64,000 nt of DNA, taken from NCBI GenBank assembly GCA_037176845.1, contig JAYKXP010000038.1, forward strand, positions 124,001-188,000, read 5' to 3'. The notes beneath the pieces were generated by a model that saw only the letters and a list, made by a program, of their open reading frames with translations, did no database searches and had not been told where the DNA came from. Below, piece by piece: positions 10,196-21,342 of this stretch. This DNA comes from Paramarasmius palmivorus. Its lineage: Eukaryota; Basidiomycota; Agaricomycetes; Agaricales; Marasmiaceae. Positions within the stretch are counted from its first letter, which is position 1, and the number at the start of each line of letters is the position of its first letter. The translations under genes and the position numbers were made by a program.

Positions 10196-12719
10196 ATGCT
10201 TCAGCTCACTCCCACACAAACATTTGTTCTGTTGGGGCTTATATGTATCCCGCTGGTACAGTTCCTCATCAAAAGGCTCGGAGCACATCCTTTGGACAAG
10301 ATACCTGGCCCTCGGAATAACTCCTGGTGGAATGGTAAATCTAAATACTCGACTTTCCTCTCGTAAGGCTTACACCGATGTCACTAGGCCATTACGAAGA
10401 GGTGTTTGGCTCGAAAGGCTGGGACTTCCACCTGATGATGGGACAGAAATGTACGTGCATTGTATACATACCTGCTACCTTAAATCTAATCGTTGCTCGC
10501 CAGACGGGCCTACCTCTTCGTTTCGAACCGTCTATGGGGTATGTACGCTTGCTGCAACTTGAACATGACTATTGACATCTCCATTTACAGGAAAGACAAC
10601 TTTATACCTTTGATCCCAAAGCAATTCACCATATTTTTGTCAAGGTACGATGCTCATTATCGGTCAAACCTTTAGCCGGATAGTCTTAATGCCCATACTC
10701 TAGGATCAAATGGTCTACGAGGAGACGGCCGCATTCCTTGAGTATGTGACAACATCGCACTTCTCGTTCGTGAACTAACTGTCTCTACTGAAGCTCCAAC
10801 GAATTGATGTTCGGCAAGGGCTTACTTGCAACCTTGGGCGACCATCACCGAAAGCAGCGCAAGATGCTTAATCCAGTGTTTTCAATCGCACACATGCGGA
10901 ATATGGGTGAGTACTCCCAAAGATCGTAAATGGAACCTGATATCATATGGATAACTGTTCAGTACCGATGTTCTATGAAGTCGCGCATAAAGTAAGTACA
11001 GCATTTCCATTTGAGTTGGACACTCACCGATCCCGCAAAGTTACAAGATACGCTGGCGAGGAAAGTCCAGAGTGGTCCCCAAGAGGCGGGTATTGGTCTC
11101 ATGACGTCGCATGCATTACGCTTATCATGAGCTTACACAGATTGATATGCTCTCATGGATGGCGCGAACCGCATTGGAGCTAATCGGACAATCCGGACTT
11201 GGCTACTCATTCGACGAGCTCCAAGACGAAGAACACGCACATCCCTATGTTAAGACCTTGAAGGGCCTCGCGTACGCCTCCTGTTGCCATGACCTTTTTA
11301 CTGTCAATTCACTGTGCATTTCTGCAGACCACTTTTGATCCGGGCGTTTTTCATGCGAAACTATATCCTTCCATACGCCAAACGTATAGGGACACCGGGA
11401 TTCCGCCGTGTCGTATCTCGATTCATACCCTGGAAAGATTTTCAAGACGGGAGGGACATGTCCAATTTCCTGTGGAAGCTTTCGACGGAGATCTACGAGG
11501 ATAAGAAGAGGGCATTGGAGATGGGCGATGAAGCTGTGAAGAAGCAGATTGGTGGCGGCAACGATATTCTGAGCATCTTGAGTGTGTTTCATTGTCCTTG
11601 CTCTGTACGACAAGAGTCTGACGTTTCCCAACAAGTGAACGAAAACATGAAAGCATCCGAAGCCGACAGGCTTGACGAGGATGAACTTATCGGCCAGGTT
11701 TGTTGGTTTCGCCAGTTTTGATTTCAATGCTCTGACGCACCGTGATTCTTCATAGATGTCGTGAGTAGTGCAGTTCCCATATGGGCGAGTTGACCTTACT
11801 TTTCGACTTCGTAGGACTTTGATCTTCGCTGCTATGGATACAACCTCGGTGAGTGAGTTAGTGCATGACCCGGAATTGATTGCTCAAGGGAGGCCGATCA
11901 TATAGAGCGCATTATCTCGTATTCTTGAACTTCTGTCAACACATCCGGAAGTCCAACGTAAGTTGAGAAAGGAAGTCGATGAGGCTTTCCAGGATGGGGA
12001 CATTCCTTACGATGCGCTCGTTTCGTTGCCATATCTCGATGCAATCGCAAGAGAAACTCTGCGATTATACCCACCTGTGCACCGACTCATGCGCACTGCG
12101 ACACAAGACATCGTACTTCCTCTTTCTATACCTGTTACCACTACCGATGGAACTGTCGTGTCCGAGATTGTCTTGCCGAAGAATACGGACGTTTTCGTCT
12201 CTATTCTCAACGCAAATCGGAATCCTACAATCTGGGGACCTGATGCTGATCAGTGGAAACCAGAAAGATGGCTCGGCTCACTGCCGAAGACGGTGACGGA
12301 CGCGAGACTCCCTGGGGTCTATTCTCATCTGTGCGTTTGGTTCAAAGCGGGGTTCCGCGATCCTGTCTAACTTCATTTTGTAGAATGACATTCAACGCCG
12401 GAGGAAGGTCGTGCATGTGAGTGGCTCAAATACCCTTGGGTCGCAAGGGTGATTGCTTACCTTTTTTTCAGCGGCTTCAAATTCTCCCAACTGGAAATGA
12501 GTATGTTGTCCTGCCCGTGAAATCGCATCGATATCTAACATGTTCCACAATGCAGAGGTCGTCCTGTCGCTCCTCATCCGAAGTTTCGAGTTCTCTCCTT
12601 CCGATAAACAAATTAACTGGGCGATGACTGGTGTGGCTTCACCTTGGGTGGCCAGTGGTCCAGGGGCTTCTGACCATCCTTCGATGCCGATGAAGGTTTG
12701 CCTGGTGCAGAGGAATTAG
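10196..12719 (+). CDS. Cytochrome P450 monooxygenase
   Basis: The gene starts at the ATG at 10196-10198 (MLQLTPTQTFVLLGLICIPL) with an N-terminal membrane anchor followed by the Pro-rich hinge HPLDKIPGPRNNSWW, and ends at TAG 12717-12719. About a dozen small exons were joined. Visible landmarks in order: a helix-C-like KGLLATLGDHHRKQRKMLNPV; the oxygen-binding I-helix FAAMDTTSSA, where the usual AGxDTT has Ala-Met; the K-helix ETLR of ExxR; the PERW meander after WKPERW; and the heme loop FNAGGRSCIGFKFSQLE with the axial Cys. All catalytic landmarks are present, so an active ER monooxygenase is likely. The substrate is unknown and I do not assign a CYP family. It is divergent from MFS copy 2, but there is no polyketide, terpene or peptide synthase nearby, so a metabolite cluster is not supported. 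Confidence 0.9.
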
Positions 12720-13037
12720 AACGTTGAGAATGTATTTATTACACTACGATGTCAACTTACGATATTCTACAATTCCAATGTACTTGTACTTGCCAGTTTA
12801 CCGTTTATGATTCCGCGAGTCCTGGGCATCACTGTACATACCTTTTCCGGATCACTTGAACCACCACCACGATTCGGACGACGACGATGTCCTCATATCA
12901 CCATTGTTGCAACGTCAGAACCTCTTGCCTCGCTGTCCTCGACAGGGTGATCACTATCAGACTTAAGCCCAGGCACAGTACAATTCAAAACGATGCGAAA
13001 CGGCGACGTGTGAAAGAGTCGCTCTTGTTTCTCAACC

Positions 13038-14186
13038 ATGCTCATCCGCCGCGCTCTTTTTCGTATCTTCAAGCTATACGTGTACCTCGCAAGGATTTGG
13101 CTTGTCGTCGGCGCATTATATCTCGCACTACCCTCACCCCTGCCCTCCGAAGATGCCGTAGTTTCAGACCTTCATTATGGAAACACAATTCGCCGCGTTT
13201 TCACTCTCAGCAGCTTCTTTCCGACCTCGGAGAAGCTAGATTCTGTGTGGAACATTCACTTTGGTCATGGAAGCTACCACCACTTTATCATGGAATTCCA
13301 GCTTCTTCGCCAGAATGGAACGGACGTCTTGGCCTTTGGTAGGACCAAAAACCCTATGGATTCAGCAGGCCTCTTTGGTGGGAGCGAGACCTTCATGACT
13401 CCTGCATACCGACACCATCTTCCTTTGGATCAATTTGACGGTGACTACGAGGATATTTCAGTCTCACGACCCTTTATGTTGCCCAGGATTCCTCTAGGCA
13501 ACCCGGGCGGTTTGTTGGCACCAGTACCGTGGATAGGGACAGCGGATTCTGTGCTATTGACGTGGAATCATGAATATAAAGACATGCCCCTTCGGATACG
13601 CAAGGTGCCATCTGAGGAGTTGATAGAGGTATGGCCAGAGTCGTCTTTCTGGGCAACTATCGGGGTGAGTGTTTGGCTTTACCTTGACTTGGAAGACGTT
13701 TCTGACTGTGTGATCTTTTGACTTTGGTAGCCTGGCGAGGTACCTCCCAAGCTCGTTCCTTTGCTTTCTATTCGCGTACCAGGCTCAGCATCACCTTCTT
13801 TTACATTCGCTCCTTACCCAACATCATCCTCGCCGTCCTTGTTGTTCCCAGTACGGGTGGCTATGGTGACTTATGTTCTCATACCCATCGCGGAACTGAC
13901 AATCTTCTTCATTCCTTATGTTCTCCTCTTGTTCGAAAACATGTCGACGTTTGCTATGTTCATTCTGAACGTTGCGGCTATTGGTGTTGTTGGCGTCGCG
14001 GGGTATGGGCTGTATTGGTGGATCAAAAACGAGAGGCCCAATATGTCAGCTTCCTTGAATGATGTACGGACAGCTCTGGACTCGACACTGGAGCATGCTC
14101 GACTGCGTGCTGAAAGTAGTCCTACGCAGAACGATGATGCAAGCGATGCTACGGACCTGGAGGCACAGGTCGAAACAAAAGTTTAA
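13038..14186 (+). CDS. Predicted membrane protein of unknown function
   Basis: Two exons, 13038-13664 and 13731-14186, give 360 residues from the ATG MLIRRALFRIF. There is one N-terminal hydrophobic segment (about residues 15-32, RIWLVVGALYLALP) and two adjacent ones near the C-terminus (VAMVTYVLIPIAELTIFFIP and MFILNVAAIGVVGVAGYGLY). Between them is a roughly 240-residue region with many aromatic and charged residues that is likely lumenal or extracellular. The tail is acidic and probably cytosolic. I do not recognise the family. It follows the P450 in the same direction at a distance of about 300 bp; no functional link can be shown. Confidence 0.75.
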
Positions 14187-14257
14187 TCAGATTCATTTCG
14201 GTTTCTATAGTGTACATACATCGGGGTAATAAACAGTACTTGTAAGGAAAAATGTAA

Positions 14258-14341
14258 TTCCAATGCGGGGAATCGAACCCCGGGCTGCTGTGTATAGTCA
14301 GCAATGAAAGACAGCAATGTTAGCCACTACACCACATTGGA
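14258..14341 (-). tRNA. tRNA-Glu (UUC) with a short intron
   Basis: Read on the minus strand, a seven-base acceptor stem TCCAATG pairs with CATTGGA, the T arm is GGGGTTCGATTCCCC, and the D arm contains the A-box TGTAGTGGCTA. The anticodon stem GCTGT/ACAGC encloses CTTTCA, giving anticodon TTC (Glu), followed by about 12 extra bases in the canonical position after base 37. These are read as a nuclear tRNA intron. A run of five T follows on the minus strand, acting as the Pol III terminator. The discriminator base appears to be A. Confidence 0.85.
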
Positions 14342-14849
14342 TGGAATCGTAGGGGATCAATAGACGTTAGGATCACGTCAGTAGATGGTGATCAGTTTAC
14401 GTACCCTTTTACAGCTCTTTGAACGTTTAACGTTCAAGTAACCGTGGAGGTCTTGTTCTCTGGCAACGTCGTCACGGAAGACTTCAATGTATTCGGCTCG
14501 AATAACATGGTGGGAAGTCGATGGAACGGCGGCTAGGTCTGTTATATTTTTTGTGTCTATCCCGTGTTATTCTCATTGAAGTCTTCCAGCTTCAACCGCT
14601 TTTTCTTCGAAAATTTAAATGCTGTGCCCGTACAAAAGCCGATTGTATTCATGAGAAGGAGAAGTGATGCGGTATCGTCAACGGCAACAGTAACACGATG
14701 GCGATGTCTTAGAAGTGCGTTCCAAATTCCAGTGCAACAGTAAATACAGCTTATCGTTTCCCACCCAGCCTTTCCCCACTCTTTTACAGCTCGAACCGCG
14801 CGATTCAGATGCAAGCAGCAATCTCGACTTCTCCTTATCGTATTCCTCC
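14342..14849. other. Upstream region of LGHG gene 1
   Basis: About 500 bp between the tRNA and the ATG at 14850. It holds no supported gene. Pyrimidine-rich stretches at about 14750-14790 resemble a fungal core promoter and leader. Confidence 0.4.
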
Positions 14850-17800
14850 ATGGAAAGTGAAGGGCAGCTTTACGCTCGACTACTTTTCCCACTGGGGCAT
14901 GGCTACGCGCTATGGTTGCCTGAGCCCAATGGTGACCTTCCGGCAGAATACTCAGCTGAAGGGATCAGGATCGGAGATGTTGGAATCATCACCCCGGATG
15001 GTGGATTTGACTTTCTTTTCAACATCTGCTTGCCCGGAGACCATCCTATTAACCAATCTCGAGGCACGCCCCATCATTTCATCCCCATTTCATGGAACAG
15101 CCAGACATACCAATCACCTAATCGGTTTCGCGCAGGGGTACCTATCTGCAGTAGACGCGCAAAGCAACGTCAGATTAGCGTTGAAGGGTCAGCACTTGTT
15201 CCGTACGTGACCACCTTTCTCACTAGTCTTCACATGTCACTAAATGTTCATCTCTATCTCTAGCGGCTCGCCTGTAGGCGTAGGTGGAGGAATCGAAGTT
15301 TCTTTCAACAAAAACAGCGGGGCAGTGCTGATGCCTTCAAACGGCGCCAGTCGGGTTGATGCTTCGCATCGAGCCGCCTTTCGCGACTATGCCCAGGCAC
15401 ACGCAGTCGATTGGTACTCGTTCGTCAACGGTACTCTGGGACGCGAAGCTGAAAATGGTTCCATATATCTGGTTACTGGTTTTGACAAATCGGATGCTTG
15501 GGAGAACGTGCTCTTCGACAGTACATATTCCACCCAATCGTGTTCGCTGATTTTCAATTCCGGTGGGATAGCTGATGGACGAATGAGGTTATCGCGGTCC
15601 TCCATCTTCCAGTCGTCCATCACGAGCAGATGTTCGGCTCATGACGCGAAGACCAATCAAACCCTTTTCATACGTGGTTTCCGGATATCACTGAGACAAG
15701 GACCATATTCTTGGCTTCGAGGGGAGATCAAAGTTGCCAGCACATACGAGTCTCCGGCGAGAGACATTTTGGACGCAGCAGGGCGGTTTTCGCAGCCACA
15801 ATCAACTAGACAACGAAGCACCAGTGGCAGCAGTAGCGGAAGCTCGAATGGAGGTGCCGCTTTATCCGATGATTCTGCCGTTTCTGAGGATTATGGCTCT
15901 GGTGCCAGCGATACAAGCATCGAGGAGGATGGCTATGTCTTTTCTTCACAAGTATGTATACTCGTTCTATTCATTTCGAGGCAAGATCACGTTCTGACCT
16001 GGTTTTGTTTCAGGCTTATCATCCTCTGACTGCTATCAACGATCACATCTTGGAAACTGTGAGTCTTCCCCGACAAACTATGTACAGCTGCTCATCGAGG
16101 TCTAGCATCCTGAAATAAATGTCGTTGTTACTCATGATGACGATTGGATATCTCTCCTTGATCTGGAGGTTAGTGTTTGAACTTCAATACATCGTGGAAA
16201 TACTGAGGTCTACATTCAGGATACCATGATGCCGAATGACCAGACCCTCATTCAAAGATTGCACGATAGGTACCAGGTCATTGGAGTGGATGGTGATAGC
16301 TTCTTTCCAGGGTTCGTAATTCGGTGATGCTGAACTTGTTCAATTTAGGCTATGCTGTGTTGGAACCCCACATGGAATTCCCTAGCCCAGAGTTCGCAAA
16401 GCATTGTGCAGAGATGGACGAATCTGCAGACAGCTTCAAGATAATCAATACCTACGATACTCATAACCGAAGAGTGCCTCACCAAATGCTGCACAGCTGG
16501 AGGTCAACATCCGGGGGAGACTTCGGAGAACCTGTCAATAAAGATGGCATGAAGATATCAGGTACAAACTATGCCAGCTCATCTCGCACGCTACCACCTG
16601 CATCAGCGGCTACACGAACAGATGAACAGCTTTTCGAACAAGCGGCAGCCAGTTTAGGATTATTGCACGACAATCGAGAGCGAAACGCTCTCCAGCGCTT
16701 ACCAGGATCGCCACTCCTCATCGAGTTTGACTTCAGCTCCCAGTCGAGCACAGATCTTGATAATCTCAGGTTATCGTCTCATCTGCAAAAGGAGACACGA
16801 TTCAGTGAGGAGCGAGCGAGGTTTTATGCGGCTGGATTGGTACTAGCTCTGGAGTACTTACACAAATATGACATTGGTCTTCAGTGCGCCACTTGTTCTA
16901 TTCTCGAAGTTGAGACACTAACCCACTGTTTAGCAACCTTCAACCCGAGAGCATCCTATTAGATGCTACAGGTCACATCTTATTATGTGGACCTCTCTCC
17001 GAGACATATTCCCGCACAGACGAACTCACCACAACGCTCTGTGGCACACCTGAGTGCCTAGCGCCGGAGATACTCCTAGACGAGCAAGGGGACTCCAAGG
17101 TGGCCGATTTTTGGAGTCTCGGCGTATTGACATTCGAGATGTGTTGTGGCTGGAGTCCGTTTTATCATGAGGACACGCAACAAATGTACAAAAACATCTG
17201 TTTCGGAAAGATTCGATTCCCAAAGGGCGTTATTAGCCAAGACGGGAAGCAATTTGTCACGGGTGTGAGTGGTTCTGGTTAATACCGCCTCTACATTCGT
17301 CCTCACCGTGCTCCATAAAGCTGCTTAACCGTAATCCCAAACATCGCCTTGGCGCCACTCGTGGTGTCGCTGAACTCAAGGAGCACCCCTTCTTCACATC
17401 CATTGACTGGGACGCGCTCTCACTCAAACAAGTCAAACCTCCTTTCACGCCTTTTGTGGAATCTGATAAGCCAGCCACCAGTTTTGATCAAGTGTTAGCA
17501 TCTGCTGAGGTTACGGGTTTCTTGGTCCGGAATGGTTTCGGAGCTGCAAGTGTGAGTGTAGTTCGGTGCTTGATAAGAACGGCTCTTACCAATACTATGC
17601 ATTTGATCAGCACGTCGACGCAACCCCGGTGCTTGCAATTGGGGAACATGAAATGAGTCCTTTGGATGCAAGTGCGATGGATATCGACGATCTCCCATCA
17701 CCAATGGGGTCGGAAAACGAGGACCAGGGATACGACTATCCCGAGAATGGCCGATCGAAATTTCCCACTACTCCTCAGGCAGCAGCGACAGGCGCTCCTC

Positions 17801-18371
17801 ACACCCAGGATAAACAAACCCAAAAGAGTTCTGATGCAAAGCAACGCAGTCTGCCCCCAATCAACCGGAGATCGGCAGAGAAACAGACACAGACGTTGCA
17901 GTGTAACTTTTGTCGCGCTCGAAAGGTAAGCAGCCGATGTCGCCGCTTGCAGTGCAGCCTACTGAAAAATATCATCAGATTGCATGTGGCCCGGCTATCA
18001 CTGGAACGGTCAATAGAACTTGCGGGTAAGTTTTTTTCTTTCTTTTTACTTCTGCCCAGCGCATAGGAGCGGTACTTTTGTTAGTAACCGCATTTCTGTG
18101 ATCACCTTGAGGGTGTATCAGTGCCGTGCTATGTCATCACAGAAAGTTCCTCATGAAGCGCGTCGTATATCTGATGCTAATGGTGTTTTGTCTTCTTTTT
18201 TCTTGTAGCCAATGCCAACGACGATCACTGACGTGTGTCTATCCAACTGAGAGCCGGCGTGGGCAACGGAAAAAGATGCCTTCAATACTTCCCACCTCGA
18301 ATAACAGCACGTCGAAAACCCAGATCGGTCCAATGGCCCAAAGATATCGTAACTTGTTAGACCTTCGCTAA
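14850..18371 (+). CDS. LGHG-family protein fused to an AGC/YPK1-type pseudokinase and a Zn2Cys6 DNA-binding domain
   Basis: The ATG at 14850 gives [20 protein letters not shown], shared with three other genes in the window. Exons at 14850-15202 and 15264-15951 encode the LGHG region plus a Ser-rich acidic linker; small exons from 16014 follow (YHPLTAIN, then [10 protein letters not shown], then [11 protein letters not shown]). An intron of about 55 bp ending just before 16350 leads to a C-lobe very close to fungal YPK1 kinases: [56 protein letters not shown], an HRLGATRG segment and an AGC tail ([15 protein letters not shown]). Catalytic residues are lost: HRDLKPEN reads LHNLQPES and DFG is absent. 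No glycine loop was found. After an acidic linker, 17889-18230 encodes a Zn2Cys6 cluster with spacing C-2-C-6-C-11-C-2-C-6-C and a basic tail (ESRRGQRKK). The stop is at 18369-18371. I infer a nuclear regulator. The main alternative is two genes read as one, but no promoter-sized gap separates the parts. Confidence 0.75.
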
Positions 18372-18620
18372 CGTTGTTTGTGTGTTGTATTCTCTTCTCG
18401 CCTTGCTATCACGCCCCTCTTGTCATCCTAATAATTCTGGTTCAACTACCGATAATCATATTAGGCTTGATCAGACTTCGGTGCTATGCTGCCTGTGCAA
18501 TGTTCCGAACCACAATAGAACCGAGTCGAGTCCGTATAATTGAGGTATCCAAGGCGTGATAGAAGAAAGAAACATAAGTATCGCAAATCGGGTATGTATC
18601 AGATATTAGTGTCGTCCACT

Positions 18621-20625
18621 TCATGAAGTATGCTTGGAACATCGATGTCCAAACCCAAACCGCCGACAACCTCTACCCGCAAGATGCGTAGAGGTCAATA
18701 CTAGGGGGTCCGTCTTTATCCTCTCATCAGCCAAAAGCGCATCCAACGCTTCCTTCGGAATTTCGTCCTCGATCTCCATCAGAGCAACCGAATCAATGAC
18801 ATGCCCATAAGCTTCTTCGGAATCAAAATTGAGCATCGATATTACAACGTCATCAGGCGAAAGCGAGGGATTGTCGAGTCGATATTGGGCTTGATGAGCG
18901 AGGAAGTTGTCGTGTTGTTCCTCGATGTATTGGTCTACCATCCATTCTTGGAAGAGTTGGTCTCGGGAGTCGAGGTCGCCAAAGGACCGGTCTAGGCCAA
19001 CGAATTAGCGAGAGAAGCGAGGAGTGATATGGTAGACGTAAGTACCATGTACACAACTATGTTTGCAGTAGTCACAAACGAGAGCCTTGCAAACATCCCG
19101 ATGACCAGCGCGCCAAGCTTCCATCTGACATGTTCTCGAGCAGTAGTAATCGACCTTGCATCCTGTGCATCTAAACATCGGTCGCCGTTCTTCTCCTTGA
19201 TTCTTCCGAGGTAGTGGACACTAAACAGAGTGAAAGATCGTTAGCTCATGCAAGACATCAAGTGCACAAACTCATGCCTGTGAATTGGCGCATAAATTCA
19301 TCTGGAACGCATCCCACTCACGCTTCTTCGCAACCCTGTCCTCCACTACTTTCTCGATCTCCGTGAAATCCGGGCATAGGGAGATGCATGCACAAACCGA
19401 CTTGTTTGCACGGTGGAAATGCTTGGCGAATACAGCGCAGACCGAGTGATACATTGTGTGGTTCAAAAGGATACGCAGGAGGCATCGGACGAGACTCCGA
19501 AGGTCTTCTCTGCCTCGCCTAGTCTCTTCATCGAGAATGTACGCAGAAAAGGATATCGACTCCAGGATACCCGCTTCGAGGGCTTCCAGAGCCGCTGTCT
19601 GCCCTTTATCGAGGATGGTCGTGACGAGATAGTCTGTGCAAAGTCGGAGGTATTTGAGGTAGAAGGACAAAAGGCGCTCTCTTCCGTGACAGTGCGCTTC
19701 CTGTCTACTCATCCACTTCATCACGTTGCAGACCCAGAAAATTGATCTTCGCTGAATGAACGCCGAGCGGAAAGGCGGAGAGAACTGTTTCGACCAGCAA
19801 AGAGCACGTAGAGAGAATTCGAGGACTTCATAGTCGGGTATCTGATCCTTGTGTAGCGTGTTTTCGATGATTCGACCAAGGATTCCTGAGGCGAAATGGG
19901 TAGGCGTTCTATCAAAAACTTCGGATATGATGGGATTCCATGCACGGTCAGGGTAGTTTGACATAAGCTTGAAGAGCGCCGTGCCCATGGAAAGGACATT
20001 GCGGTGTAATGGTTCGGAGAAATCGCCGAATGAAGGAGGCTGGGTAGCGAGAAGTAGAAGATCAACCATGAGAGAAAACACGGGGTTTGAAAGCAGAGTG
20101 GAAGCTGTTGAGGATTCGCGAGCGAGTGAGTTGAGTATGGTCAATAGGGAGAGATGAAGGTCGTCGCAAAAACTGGTATCGCTGTGGGTGAATTGTCTAT
20201 AGCGCGTTGAACGGGTGTTGAGGAAGGTATCGTAAAGCAGAGGCATCCAGTCCCAAATTTGAGACCAGTGTCTGTTGACCATGACGAGAAGTTCCGGTTT
20301 TCCTGCGACAGAGCCGAATGCTGTTGAAAGAGCTCTTATGGCTGTATGGACAAGGAGGACGGTTTGTGTCGGGAGTGTATCTGCGAAATCTGGATGAGGG
20401 GTTGGAAGAGAACTCATGATCACAGCAGACAATGTCTTCAAGGTATCGTGTATCCGTTGAAACAAGCTTTCCGAGTTCCAATAGCGCATAGCGAGATCCT
20501 GCTCGAGCCTTTGTCTTCAGGATAGGCAACCGCTGAAAGACGACGTCAAACAGATACTCGCCCAGAAGAATTAACAATACGCACTCTGGTAGAAAGCATG
20601 TTACACAATAAGCCAAGTCGTGCAA
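18621..20625 (-). pseudogene. MYND-type zinc-finger paralogue 3, probable frameshift
   Basis: The gene reads right to left. Segment 20625-20435 has HDLAYCVTCFLPE, then LPILKTKARAGSRYALLELGK, matching LKVKAQGGSHYAVRELGK of the gene at 776-2683. The match then continues in another frame, from LSAVIMSSLPTPHP to 19272. The two blocks line up with equal length only if one base near 20430 is treated as extra, so a +1 frameshift is likely. A MYND finger is intact at about 19050-19170 ([24 protein letters not shown]), and the C-terminal exon ends at 18621. If translated from the ATG at 20487-20489, a shortened but finger-bearing protein would still be possible, so complete loss is not certain. The 5' end is unresolved. 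It is convergent with the LGHG/pseudokinase gene. Confidence 0.65.
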
Positions 20626-20829
20626 GATTTTCGCTAGTTTTTATCGTATCCAAGAAATTCAAAGAGGTTCCAGGAAGAGAAGTATGGGAGTGCCAGCCGG
20701 CGGCCGGCAATCTGAACTTGATCATGAACCACAATCACGCAGCCGGGACTTAGAGAGATTTCTGGGATTCCGCCTGATTCCGCTCTCATTGTGCACGCAA
20801 ACCGTCCCAACGATTCCTTCTTGCCCAAT

Positions 20830-21342
20830 TCTTGCGTTCCAAACTTGATACAGACAATTTAGATAGTATCATACTAGAATGTGGGCTATATTATTCCAAA
20901 CAATGTAAGGTACGTTGAATTCCCAAAGTTTAGTCATTCTTATCAAAGGTACCTGACTCGTTCTCAAGGGAAGTGAGCTGGGGTAAAGACAAAATGATCG
21001 GAGGAAAGGCAGAAGGACCCGAGCAAAGGGGAAAGACACCGAAAAAAAGTAAAAGGAACAAAAGACAAACCGACCGTTTTCCTGATGCTGGCATGAAGTA
21101 CAATCTTTTGGTCACAGCTTGCCGTGTAAGTATCTTCTAAAAACAACCTTGATACCAATACTAATACAAAATGGAGCAAGAGGATCATCTTTTGCAGAGC
21201 CTTGAGAGAACTAAATCAACTGACCTGTTCTGATTTCACGGTAGGGTGTAAACACCTTTCAAAAGCTTTATAACAGCTACGGCAAGTTTACTGGTTTCTT
21301 GCTTTACCCAACCTCCGCACAGAAAAAACTCGGAAAAACTAA
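20830..21342. other. Intergenic region upstream of LGHG copy 2
   Basis: About 510 bp with no convincing gene, holding upstream sequence for the minus-strand MYND paralogue and for LGHG copy 2. Pyrimidine-rich sequence at about 21290-21330 resembles the leader of LGHG gene 1. Confidence 0.4.

Noticed and set aside
10196..14186. Secondary-metabolite cluster around the P450
   Set aside because: Only a P450, an unknown membrane protein and distant MFS/SDR genes are present; no core synthase is seen within the window.
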